From an uncultured Oscillospiraceae bacterium (GTDB lineage Bacteria > Bacillota > Clostridia > Oscillospirales > Oscillospiraceae), in the NCBI GenBank assembly GCA_934668295.1, contig CAKUND010000054.1:1-12519 (forward strand): a stretch of DNA of 12,519 bases. The letters run 5' to 3'. Positions 6,630 through 12,519 of the stretch are shown in pieces; within the stretch, counting starts at the first letter, position 1; every line of letters starts with the position of its first letter. The notes beneath the pieces are model-generated. The model had not been told where the DNA came from, made no database searches, and saw only the letters and a program-made list of their open reading frames with translations. Both the position numbers and the translations under genes were made by a program.

Positions 6630-7809
6630 ATCGGGCTTTGCCCACCGTCCGCAGCTCAACGTCGCCGGAGACGGTTTCCGCCGAGATCCGACAGATATCC
6701 TCGCCGCCGGAGACGAAACGACCTGTGACGCGGTCTCCGCTTACGGTTTCGAAATCCAGCTCATACCGGCAGCTGCCCTCCGGCAGCGTGAGGCACAGAC
6801 CTCCGCTGACACCGTTAAAGCTGACCTCGTCCGGGTGCGCATTGCAGTCGATGTTCACCTCGCCGGACACGGTTTCGCAGGTGATGCTGCTGTCGCCTGC
6901 CGGCAGGGCAGACAGGGAGATATTCCCGCTGACGGTGCCGAATGTGTATTCTGCAGCCGGAAGACCGGGGCCGACGATCCCGCCGCTTGTGGTGCTGACG
7001 GTGAGCGTATCCGTGCTGCCGCCCATCAGCTCCACATTGGCCGAGACTGTTTCGACCGTGATGTTTTTCAGCGTCAAGCCGCTGGGCAGGAAAACGGTCA
7101 GCGCCTTCCGCGGCAGATCCACGCTGCTGAAAAACCTCGATCTGCACGGCTGGATGATGAGCTTTCCGTTGCTGACTCTGTAGCGCATCCGGTAATCCTC
7201 ATTGTCTCCGGTATAATCCTCCTGAAAAGCCACGCCGTCCGCGTTCGATTCGACCAGATACACATCGCCGGTCAGCCAATGGATCTCGATTTCTGTGATA
7301 TCTGTCAGCAGCTCGGAAGCCGCTGCAGGCTGTTCCTTGCTGCCGAAGCCGGTGCGGTCCAGCGTTTCATAGCTGCCTGCGCTCTCATAGATATAGCGTT
7401 CCCCCACACGCAGCACGGCGCCGACCGCCCGGCCCGCAAAGTTCAGCGCAAGGATCACCACGACCACACCCACGCAGATGAGCGCGATGGCCCAGCCGGG
7501 GAGCTTTTTCTTCTTGCCGGACTGCGGCGTTTGCGGCGCAGCGAACACAGCGTCGGGCGTGGGCGGGGCAGGGAAGTCACGCTTTTTCGGTGCTTCCGCC
7601 GGCTGCCTGTGCTCGTACAGCTCCGACACGTCGCCGATGCCGCCGACGGCTTCGTCGTATGCCTCCTGCTCCGATTTCCCGGAGGCGATCAGATCGTCAT
7701 ACCGGTCGAGCGTATGCTGCAAAATCTCCTGCTGCACCTCCGCGTTGCGGATGGTCAGCGCAGCGTCGGAAAAAAGTGTTTCTACATAAACACGGATCTT
7801 TTCTCTCAT
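6628..7809 (-). CDS. HAAS-like / DUF4097 membrane protein, PadR partner
   Basis: Membrane protein of 393 residues in three parts. Residues 1-67 form an alpha-helical DUF1700/HAAS-like domain (EILQHTLDRYDDLIASGKSE, then IGD at 58-60), usually encoded beside PadR regulators. After a proline-rich linker and KKKK comes one transmembrane helix at about 104-124, probably with the N-terminus inside. The C-terminal part (about 170-393) is a DUF4097 beta solenoid with at least seven TVSG-like turns, with the motif serine at residues 256, 275, 294, 315, 335, 357 and 381, a spacing of 19-24. The function is unknown; such proteins are tied to envelope stress and PadR control, which I take only as context. 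The ATG at 7809 overlaps the padR stop (ATGA), with GGAGG 7 nt upstream (7817-7821). An open frame continues upstream of this ATG, but only inside padR in another frame. Confidence 0.86.
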   Translation of the reverse strand: MREKIRVYVETLFSDAALTIRNAEVQQEILQHTLDRYDDLIASGKSEQEAYDEAVGGIGDVSELYEHRQPAEAPKKRDFPAPPTPDAVFAAPQTPQSGKKKKLPGWAIALICVGVVVVILALNFAGRAVGAVLRVGERYIYESAGSYETLDRTGFGSKEQPAAASELLTDITEIEIHWLTGDVYLVESNADGVAFQEDYTGDNEDYRMRYRVSNGKLIIQPCRSRFFSSVDLPRKALTVFLPSGLTLKNITVETVSANVELMGGSTDTLTVSTTSGGIVGPGLPAAEYTFGTVSGNISLSALPAGDSSITCETVSGEVNIDCNAHPDEVSFNGVSGGLCLTLPEGSCRYELDFETVSGDRVTGRFVSGGEDICRISAETVSGDVELRTVGKAR

Positions 7810-8138
7810 GCTTCTCCCTCCAATAATGCGTTCAGAATGCGTACGCTGGCGTCCCATTCTGCCCGCGCCTGCCGGTAAGCCTCCCGGCCCTTTTCTGTAA
7901 TTCTGTAATACTTCCGTCTGGCTCCGACCGCTTCATCGCCCCAGTAGGAGGTAATGTACCCGCTGTCCTCCAGCCGCCGGAAGGCGGTATAGAGCGTGGC
8001 TTCCTTCAGAACGAATTCGCCGCCGGAACAATTTTCAATGGTTTTGTTGATCTCATAGCCGTAGCTGTCGCGGCGCAGAAGCTGCGCCAGGATCACCGCG
8101 TCCGTATGGCCGCGGATCACGTCTGCCCGAATGGACAC
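7806..8138 (-). CDS. PadR-family transcriptional regulator
   Basis: Small winged-helix repressor of 110 residues, the size of the short (LmrR-like, subfamily 2) PadR proteins. Helix 1 and the DNA-binding winged helix cover about residues 10-85: ILAQLLRRDSYGYEI (15-30), LKEATLYTAFRRLEDSGYI with the recognition helix, then the wing ARRKYYRITEKGREAY. A single short C-terminal dimerisation helix follows. The start is a GTG (8136-8138), chosen because GGAGGTGAGG (8141-8150) precedes it; no in-frame ATG near it keeps the full domain. It is co-transcribed with the HAAS/DUF4097 gene through a 4-bp ATGA overlap. The promoter contains a perfect inverted repeat that probably binds this protein, so negative autoregulation is likely. 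The ligand or signal is unknown. Confidence 0.93.
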   Translation of the reverse strand: MSIRADVIRGHTDAVILAQLLRRDSYGYEINKTIENCSGGEFVLKEATLYTAFRRLEDSGYITSYWGDEAVGARRKYYRITEKGREAYRQARAEWDASVRILNALLEGEA

Positions 8139-8164
8139 GACCTCACCTCCGTTTCGATGCGCTT

Positions 8165-8193
8165 AGCATAGCATGATATACCTCGCCTGTCAA
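8165..8193 (-). promoter_or_regulatory. Sigma-A promoter of the padR operon
   Basis: On the minus strand a consensus TTGACA (8188-8193) is followed after exactly 17 bp by TATGCT (8165-8170, four of six). Initiation near 8158 leaves a leader of about 20 nt that includes the ribosome binding site. Confidence 0.75.
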
Positions 8194-8202
8194 GGTATAT
8201 CA
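8174..8202. promoter_or_regulatory. Probable PadR operator: perfect 10-bp inverted repeat
   Basis: TGATATACCT (8174-8183) and AGGTATATCA (8193-8202) are perfect inverted copies separated by 9 nt. The element covers the -35 and most of the spacer of the padR promoter, where a bound dimer would block RNA polymerase. Dyad symmetry and position match PadR-type autorepression; binding by this PadR is inferred. Confidence 0.7.
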
Positions 8203-8252
8203 CAACAATATTTTGCATGACAAAATTTCATGAATTCCATTCCGAATCAGAA

Positions 8253-8270
8253 CTTGTCATACAAGACAAG
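8253..8270. repeat. Inverted repeat over the -35 of the proB promoter
   Basis: CTTGTC (8253-8258) and GACAAG (8265-8270) are perfect inverted copies around ATACAA; a tighter version, CTTGT-CAT-ACAAG, is nested within. It overlaps the -35 of proB, so it may be an operator. No protein can be named. Confidence 0.4.
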
Positions 8271-8282
8271 GTATGCTATACT
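8254..8282 (+). promoter_or_regulatory. Sigma-A promoter of the proBAC operon
   Basis: TTGTCA (8254-8259, five of six) and TATACT (8277-8282, five of six) are separated by 17 bp. Initiation near 8289 gives a leader of about 30 nt before the proB ATG, too short for a T-box or other riboswitch. Confidence 0.8.
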
Positions 8283-8317
8283 TCCATTCAGCAAGATACG
8301 GAAGAAGGAACGCCAGT

Positions 8318-9094
8318 ATGCGCATTGTCATCAAAATTGGTACCTCCACCATCACGCATCCGACCGGCAGACTGAACATCCGCCAGATGGAAGCGCTCTG
8401 CAAGGTGCTCAGCGACCTCAAAAATGCCGGGAATGAGGTGATCCTCGTCTCCTCCGGCGCGATCGGGATGGGCGTGGGCAAGCTCCGTCTCGGAAAGAAG
8501 CCGACCGATGTGCCGACGAAGCAGGCTGCCGCTGCCGTCGGCCAGTGTGAGCTGATGTATACCTACGACAAGCTGTTTGCCGAATACCGCCACACCGTTG
8601 CGCAGATCCTCCTGACAGCGGATGATATCGCAGACCCCGTGCGGCACGAGAATTTCCAGAACACCATCCAGCGTCTGCTGGAGCTGGACGCGATCCCAAT
8701 CGTCAATGAAAACGACACCGTTTCTGTCGCCGAGTTCGGCATCGGCGACAATGACACGCTCTCGGCCATCGTCGCGACCAGTGTTCGCGCCGATCTGCTC
8801 GTGCTCCTGTCGGATATTGACGGCCTGTACACTGCCGACCCACATAAAAACCCGGACGCCGCGCGCATCGAATTGGTTCCCGAGATCACGGACGAAATTC
8901 TGCGCCTTGCCGACGGCAAAGGCTCCGAGCTTGGCACCGGCGGCATGAAGACCAAGCTTTCTGCCGCGCAGATCGTCACCAAGGCCGGAACGGACATGAT
9001 CATCGCCAACGGCGCAGACGTCGAAAAGCTTTATGCACTGCTCGACGGCAAGCCCATCGGCACAAGATTTTTGGGAAGGAAGTCCGGCATATGA
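8318..9094 (+). CDS. proB: Glutamate 5-kinase, short form without PUA domain
   Basis: Phosphorylates L-glutamate with ATP to gamma-glutamyl phosphate, the first and usually feedback-controlled step of proline synthesis, in the cytoplasm. The 258 residues cover the whole amino-acid kinase fold: [10 protein letters not shown] (4-13), VSSGAIGMG, a [11 protein letters not shown] helix, [28 protein letters not shown] and the nucleotide-site GTGGMKTK. The E. coli enzyme is 367 residues because it adds a C-terminal PUA domain; here the protein stops right after the kinase fold, at the overlap with proA, so the short form is natural and not a truncation. The ATG at 8318 has AAGGA 8 nt upstream (8305-8309); the frame stays open to 8273, but that upstream part lies over the -10 box. 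First gene of proBAC. Confidence 0.97.
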   Translation: MRIVIKIGTSTITHPTGRLNIRQMEALCKVLSDLKNAGNEVILVSSGAIGMGVGKLRLGKKPTDVPTKQAAAAVGQCELMYTYDKLFAEYRHTVAQILLTADDIADPVRHENFQNTIQRLLELDAIPIVNENDTVSVAEFGIGDNDTLSAIVATSVRADLLVLLSDIDGLYTADPHKNPDAARIELVPEITDEILRLADGKGSELGTGGMKTKLSAAQIVTKAGTDMIIANGADVEKLYALLDGKPIGTRFLGRKSGI

Positions 9095-10347
9095 CGACAC
9101 AGGCACTCTTGCAGCAGGCCAAAGCCGCCTGTCCCCAGCTTGCATGGCTGGGGAGCGAAGAAAAGAACCAGGCCATTTACGAAATGGCCGACGCAATTAT
9201 AGCGAATACGGACGCCATTCTCGCGGCGAACGCGGAGGATCTGTGCGCAGCACAGGGCGTCATTTCAAGCGTCATGCTCGACCGTCTGCGTCTGACAAAA
9301 GACCGTATCGCCGCCATGGCGGACGGCATGCGTCAGGTCGCAAAGCTCCCGGATCCCGTCGGAGAAATTCTGGCCGAGGTAAGGCGGCCAAACGGCCTTG
9401 TGATCCGCAAGACTGCCGTCCCGATGGGCGTCGTGGCGATCATCTACGAAAGCCGGCCGAACGTCACGTCCGACGCAGCGGTTCTTGCGCTCAAGAGCGG
9501 CAACGTCTGCGTCCTGCGCGGCGGGAAAGAGGCATATCGCTCTGCCGCAGCCATCGTCGCGGCCATGCACGAGGGCCTGCGGGCTGTCGGTCTGCCGGAG
9601 GCGTTTATCAATCTGGTGTTGGACACCACGCGGCAAAGCGCGCATGAGCTCATGACAGCAAACGGGCTGGTCGATCTGCTCATCCCGCGCGGCGGCGCGG
9701 GCCTCATCCGCGCCTGCGTCGAATCGGCGACCGTCCCGTGCATCGAAACCGGCACCGGCATCTGCCATGTATACGTGGACAAGGACGCGGATCTGGAAAA
9801 GGCGCTGAACATCATTGAAAACGCCAAGACCAGCCGTCCCTCCGTCTGCAACGCGGAGGAGGCCGCCATCGTCCACGCGGATATTGCCGGACAATTCCTG
9901 CCCCTGCTCAAAAAGCGTCTGGTGGATGACAGGCTCGCGGCAGGCAAACCGCCGGTCGAGCTTCGGCTGGACGGGGCTGCGCAGCAGATCCTTCGCGGTA
10001 CGCCCGCGGGCGAACGGGATTTCGACACGGAATTTCTGGATTATATCCTTGCCGTCAAAATCGTTTCCAGTGCAGACGAGGCGATCGCCCATATCGCCGC
10101 GCACTCCACGCACCATTCCGACGCCATCATCACCGAAAACGCGCAGACCGCGCAGCGCTTTACCCGTCTGGTCGACAGCGCGGCAGTCTATGTGAACGCC
10201 TCCACGCGCTTTACCGACGGCGGCGAGTTCGGCCTTGGCTGCGAGATGGGCATTTCCACGCAGAAGCTCCACGCCAGAGGCCCCATGGGCCTGCGGGAGC
10301 TGACGACCTATAAATATATCGTCACGGGCAACGGACAGACCCGGTAA
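9091..10347 (+). CDS. proA: Gamma-glutamyl phosphate reductase
   Basis: Second step of proline synthesis: NADPH-dependent reduction of gamma-glutamyl phosphate to glutamate-5-semialdehyde, which cyclises to pyrroline-5-carboxylate. It is 418 residues, the usual length, with an aldehyde-dehydrogenase fold. Diagnostic stretches are [17 protein letters not shown] (110-126), the [15 protein letters not shown] nucleotide segment, IPRGGAGLI (198-206), catalytic Cys253 in RPSVCNAEE, and the conserved C-terminal block from [12 protein letters not shown] to GPMGLRELT (372-405). The ATG overlaps the proB stop by 4 bp (ATGA), with AAGGA at 9076-9080. ProB and ProA act together on a labile acyl phosphate, so coupled translation makes sense. 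Confidence 0.98.
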   Translation: MTTQALLQQAKAACPQLAWLGSEEKNQAIYEMADAIIANTDAILAANAEDLCAAQGVISSVMLDRLRLTKDRIAAMADGMRQVAKLPDPVGEILAEVRRPNGLVIRKTAVPMGVVAIIYESRPNVTSDAAVLALKSGNVCVLRGGKEAYRSAAAIVAAMHEGLRAVGLPEAFINLVLDTTRQSAHELMTANGLVDLLIPRGGAGLIRACVESATVPCIETGTGICHVYVDKDADLEKALNIIENAKTSRPSVCNAEEAAIVHADIAGQFLPLLKKRLVDDRLAAGKPPVELRLDGAAQQILRGTPAGERDFDTEFLDYILAVKIVSSADEAIAHIAAHSTHHSDAIITENAQTAQRFTRLVDSAAVYVNASTRFTDGGEFGLGCEMGISTQKLHARGPMGLRELTTYKYIVTGNGQTR

Positions 10348-10357
10348 GGAGGAAGTT

Positions 10358-11164
10358 ATGTCAACTTATCAGCTTGGCTTTATCGGTACCGGCAACATGG
10401 GCGGTGCTCTGGCACAGGCCGCGGCAAAAAGCGGCGCAAGCATGCTCCTGTCCAACCGCACGGCGGAAAAGGCAGAGCATCTGGCCGCGGAGCTCGGCTG
10501 CGCAGCCGGGACGAATCTGGAAGCCGCAGAAGCCTGCAAATTCATTTTTCTCGGGGTCAAGCCGCAGATGCTCCCGGCGCTGCTGGAGGAACTGAAAGCG
10601 CCGCTTGCAGCGCGCACGGACCGCTTCGTGCTCGTCTCCATGGCGGCAGGTGTTACGATCGGGACGATCAAAAAAACACTGGGTCTGCCATGCCCTGTCG
10701 TGCGCATCATGCCGAATCTGCCTGTCGCGCTCGGGAAAGGCGTCGTTTTGCTCTCCCCGGACGACACCGTCACGGAGGATGAGCTGTCAGCGCTGGAAGC
10801 GTCGCTGCGTCCTGCGGGCCTGCTCATGCGCATGCCGGAGGACAAGCTTGACGCGGGCAGCGCCGTATCCGGCTGCGGCCCGGCGTTTATGTATCTGTTT
10901 CTTGACGCGCTGGCAAACGGCGGCGTGAGCTGCGGCCTGCCGTACCAGCAAGCGCTGTCGCTTGCCGCACAGACCATGATCGGCGCAGCGGAGATGACGC
11001 TTTCCACCGGCAAGCATCCCGGCCAACTCCAGTCCGAGGTCTGCAGCCCCGGCGGAACGACGATCGCAGGCGTCCGCGCGCTGGAGCAGCACGGCACCCG
11101 CGCCGCCGCCATGGACGCCGTGATCGCCGCCTGCGAGCGTACCCGCGAGCTCGCCGGCCGTTGA
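10358..11164 (+). CDS. proC: Pyrroline-5-carboxylate reductase
   Basis: Last step of proline synthesis: reduces pyrroline-5-carboxylate to L-proline with NAD(P)H. It is 268 residues, standard length. The N-terminal Rossmann domain has GFIGTGNMGGA (7-17), then LGVKPQM, SMAAGV and RIMPNLP. The C-terminal dimerisation domain carries the family signature AVSGCGPAF and EVCSPGGTTIAGV, the substrate-binding region. AAGGAGG (10346-10352) lies 5 nt upstream of the ATG; the gap from proA is 10 nt, so it is the third gene of proBAC. This completes the glutamate-to-proline route in one operon. Confidence 0.98.
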   Translation: MSTYQLGFIGTGNMGGALAQAAAKSGASMLLSNRTAEKAEHLAAELGCAAGTNLEAAEACKFIFLGVKPQMLPALLEELKAPLAARTDRFVLVSMAAGVTIGTIKKTLGLPCPVVRIMPNLPVALGKGVVLLSPDDTVTEDELSALEASLRPAGLLMRMPEDKLDAGSAVSGCGPAFMYLFLDALANGGVSCGLPYQQALSLAAQTMIGAAEMTLSTGKHPGQLQSEVCSPGGTTIAGVRALEQHGTRAAAMDAVIAACERTRELAGR

Positions 11165-11203
11165 CGCAGCAGCATAGTTGACAGGGGCGGGTATCGGCAC
11201 CTA

Positions 11204-11252
11204 CAAACGAATATGCAGCCGTTTGCGTTCACCGAAAGCTATTTCGCTTTTT
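11204..11252 (+). terminator. Weak candidate terminator after proC
   Basis: Two small hairpins follow proC: CAAACG/CGTTTG (11204-11209 with 11220-11225), then CGAAA/TTTCG (11233-11237 with 11242-11246) followed by CTTTTT. The second has the right order for an intrinsic terminator, but its stem is only 5 bp and AT-rich. I see no stronger terminator before the next promoter. Confidence 0.3.
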
Positions 11253-11271
11253 CATCCCCCGTAAGAAAATC

Positions 11272-11300
11272 TTGCTATTTTGCCCCGAAACAGGTATAAT
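11272..11300 (+). promoter_or_regulatory. Sigma-A promoter of the acyl-CoA ligase gene
   Basis: TTGCTA (11272-11277, four of six) and a perfect TATAAT (11295-11300) with a 17-bp spacer. Initiation near 11307 gives a leader of about 68 nt. This is the closest match to consensus in the window. Confidence 0.85.
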
Positions 11301-11307
11301 GCAGATA

Positions 11308-11350
11308 TCTGCCGTCTTTGGTGTGTGAATGGGCGGCAGAGGTGTGTGAA
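11308..11350 (+). repeat. Leader hairpin and 10-bp direct repeat upstream of the acyl-CoA ligase
   Basis: TCTGCCG (11308-11314) pairs with CGGCAGA (11334-11340), extendable by three pairs including two G-U, starting almost at the predicted transcript start. GGTGTGTGAA occurs twice, 11320-11329 (across the 3' end of the stem's left arm and loop) and 11341-11350 (just after the stem), 21 bp apart, two helical turns. It could act as a DNA operator just downstream of the start site or as an RNA element. No known riboswitch is recognised. Confidence 0.5.
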
Positions 11351-11374
11351 ATAACGCTCGAAAGGATGAAAAAA

Positions 11375-12519
11375 ATGAGTCTTTCTTCTTCCGCCCCCTG
11401 GTTAAAGTATTACGGCAATGTGCCGCAGCATCTGTCCTATCCGCAGAAGACGATCTATCAGATGGTCAAGGCCGCAGCGGAGCGCAATCCGAAGCTCCCT
11501 GCCTATGAATTCATGGGCAAAAAGACGACCTTCATGCAGCTCATGCAGAAGATCGACGAAACGGCGCAGGCGTTCCTCGCCATGGGCATCAAAAAGGGTG
11601 ACCGAGTCACCATCTGCATGCCCAACTGCCCGCAGGCCCTGCACGCGTTCTACGGCCTGAACCGCATCGGCGCGGTGTCCAACATGATCCATCCGCTCTC
11701 CGCGGCGGGCGAGATCAAATTCTATCTCAATTTCTCGCACTCCAAGTGCATCCTCACGCTTGACCAGTTCTACGCCAAGATCGCGCCCATCATGCCCGAG
11801 CTTGACGACAAGGACTGCAAGCTTCTGCTTGCCAAGATCGAGGACGAGCTGTATCCGCACCTTGCTGTCGGCTACGCGCTGACGGCAGGCCGCAAATACC
11901 CCAAGCCCCCGAAAAAGGGCAATTACATCTGGTGGTCGGAATTCCAGCGCGTCGGCAGAAAGCGCGATCTGCCCCTCCCGAGAGAATTCGGCAGGGCAGA
12001 GGAGGGCGCATCCATCCTCTATTCCGGCGGCACGACCGGCACGACCAAGGGCATTCTCCTGTCCAACATGAACTTCAATGCTCTGGGCCTGCAGACCATC
12101 GCCGCCTCCGGCTTCTCGCCTATCGACGGCATGAAGATGCTCTCCGTCATGCCTGTGTTCCACGGCTTCGGTCTCGGCATCGGCATCCATACTGCCCTCA
12201 TCGGCGGCGCGTGCTGCATCCTTGTTCCGAAGTTCAACGTCAATACGTATGCCGAGCTGCTTATCAAGAAACAGCCCAATATCATCCCCGGCGTCCCGAC
12301 GCTGTTTGAGGCGCTGCTGCGCGCCGAAAAGCTTGAAAACGCCGACCTCAGCTGCCTCAAGGGCGTGTTCTCCGGCGGTGACAGTATGTCCATCGAGCTG
12401 AAGAAAAAGGTCGACGATTTCCTCAAGGCGCACAATGCCTCTGTGCAGGTGCGTCAGGGCTACGGCCTGACCGAGTGCGTCACGGCCTCCTGCCTGACGC
12501 CGAAGGACTATAACCGCGT
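11375..12519 (+). CDS. AMP-forming acyl-CoA ligase (acyl-CoA synthetase family), 3' end outside window
   Basis: Adenylate-forming enzyme of the ANL superfamily, probably activating a fatty or other carboxylic acid with ATP and CoA. 381 codons are visible; full-length members are about 500-560 residues, so the rest of the N-domain and the C-terminal lid lie beyond the edge. Landmarks: PAYEF and FMQLMQKID near 42-60, GDRVTICMPNCPQ (75-87), phosphate loop LYSGGTTGTTKG (215-226), SVMPVFHGFG (257-266), and QGYGLTEC (361-368), the A5 motif. In the phosphate loop a Thr (224) replaces the usual Pro before the Lys, and Gly-Gly replaces Ser-Gly. The ATG at 11375 is preferred because AAAGGA (11361-11366) lies 8 nt upstream; ATG 11366 is in frame but sits on that site. 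Its own promoter starts the unit. The substrate cannot be set from this portion; long-chain fatty acid is the best guess. Confidence 0.9.
   Translation, partial: MSLSSSAPWLKYYGNVPQHLSYPQKTIYQMVKAAAERNPKLPAYEFMGKKTTFMQLMQKIDETAQAFLAMGIKKGDRVTICMPNCPQALHAFYGLNRIGAVSNMIHPLSAAGEIKFYLNFSHSKCILTLDQFYAKIAPIMPELDDKDCKLLLAKIEDELYPHLAVGYALTAGRKYPKPPKKGNYIWWSEFQRVGRKRDLPLPREFGRAEEGASILYSGGTTGTTKGILLSNMNFNALGLQTIAASGFSPIDGMKMLSVMPVFHGFGLGIGIHTALIGGACCILVPKFNVNTYAELLIKKQPNIIPGVPTLFEALLRAEKLENADLSCLKGVFSGGDSMSIELKKKVDDFLKAHNASVQVRQGYGLTECVTASCLTPKDYNR

Noticed and set aside
8289..8317. T-box or other riboswitch upstream of proB, known for some Firmicutes proline genes
   Set aside because: The predicted leader is only about 30 nt and no T-box sequence or antiterminator fold is seen.
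8288..10272. Minus-strand open frames of 302 and 335 codons across proB and proA
   Set aside because: Antisense shadows of well-conserved proline genes, with no initiation signals and no family features.
11178..11207. Second promoter after proC: TTGACA (11178-11183) with TACAAA (11202-11207)
   Set aside because: The -35 is perfect, but the -10 is four of six with an 18-bp gap, and a much better promoter lies at 11272-11300. It may add weak activity, but I do not list it as a feature.
11402..12433. Minus-strand open frame of 343 codons antisense to the acyl-CoA ligase
   Set aside because: Biased composition and no motifs; the plus strand has promoter, ribosome binding site and ANL motifs.
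1..12519. Mobile elements, CRISPR arrays, tRNA genes, prophage or defence genes
   Set aside because: No terminal repeats, transposase or integrase motifs, regular spaced repeats or tRNA-like folds were found; every gene fits ordinary metabolism or regulation.

Overview
The window looks like chromosomal DNA from a GC-rich member of the Clostridia, plausibly a gut Oscillospirales-type commensal. The grounds are GC-rich codon choice, strong AGGAGG-type ribosome binding sites on nearly every gene, sigma-A-like promoters with 17-bp spacers, and a gene set typical of gut Firmicutes (GPH symporter with cytoplasmic glycosidases, PadR with a HAAS/DUF4097 membrane protein, proBAC, a clostridial-type acyl-CoA ligase). 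The genus is inference. No rRNA, tRNA, CRISPR, insertion sequence or phage gene was seen.

Positions 1-6572 form a sugar-use region with two divergent units. On the minus strand, a compact operon runs GH1 beta-glycosidase (4722 to 3436), GH36 alpha-galactosidase (3439 to 1160) and a MelB-like GPH cation:sugar symporter (1163, running off the left edge). Both junctions are 4-bp ATGA overlaps. On the plus strand, a GH13 alpha-glucosidase of oligo-1,6-glucosidase type (4917-6572) is read from the other side of a 194-bp divergent regulatory region. None of the enzymes has a signal peptide. The simplest reading is that short oligosaccharides (melibiose or raffinose-type alpha-galactosides, beta-glucosides, isomalto-type saccharides) are imported intact by the symporter and cut in the cytoplasm. 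No sugar-specific regulator lies inside the window.

Positions 6585-8202 hold a strong hairpin terminator shared by convergent genes, then a minus-strand pair: a PadR-family repressor (8138 to 7806) and a membrane protein with an N-terminal HAAS-like domain, one transmembrane helix and a C-terminal DUF4097 solenoid of TVSG repeats (7809 to 6628). The PadR promoter carries a perfect 10-bp inverted repeat over its -35 and spacer, a likely autoregulatory operator.

Positions 8254-11164 hold the complete proline synthesis operon proB-proA-proC on the plus strand with its own promoter. ProB is the short form without a PUA domain. No T-box leader is present.

Positions 11165-12519 hold a non-coding stretch with a very good sigma-A promoter, a leader with a hairpin and a 10-bp direct repeat, and the first 381 codons of an AMP-forming acyl-CoA ligase that runs off the right edge.

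I did not find a clearly undescribed system. The most interesting items are the mixed-linkage glycosidase operon with its repeat-bearing promoter, the PadR/HAAS-DUF4097 module with its operator, and the repeat-bearing leader of the acyl-CoA ligase gene.
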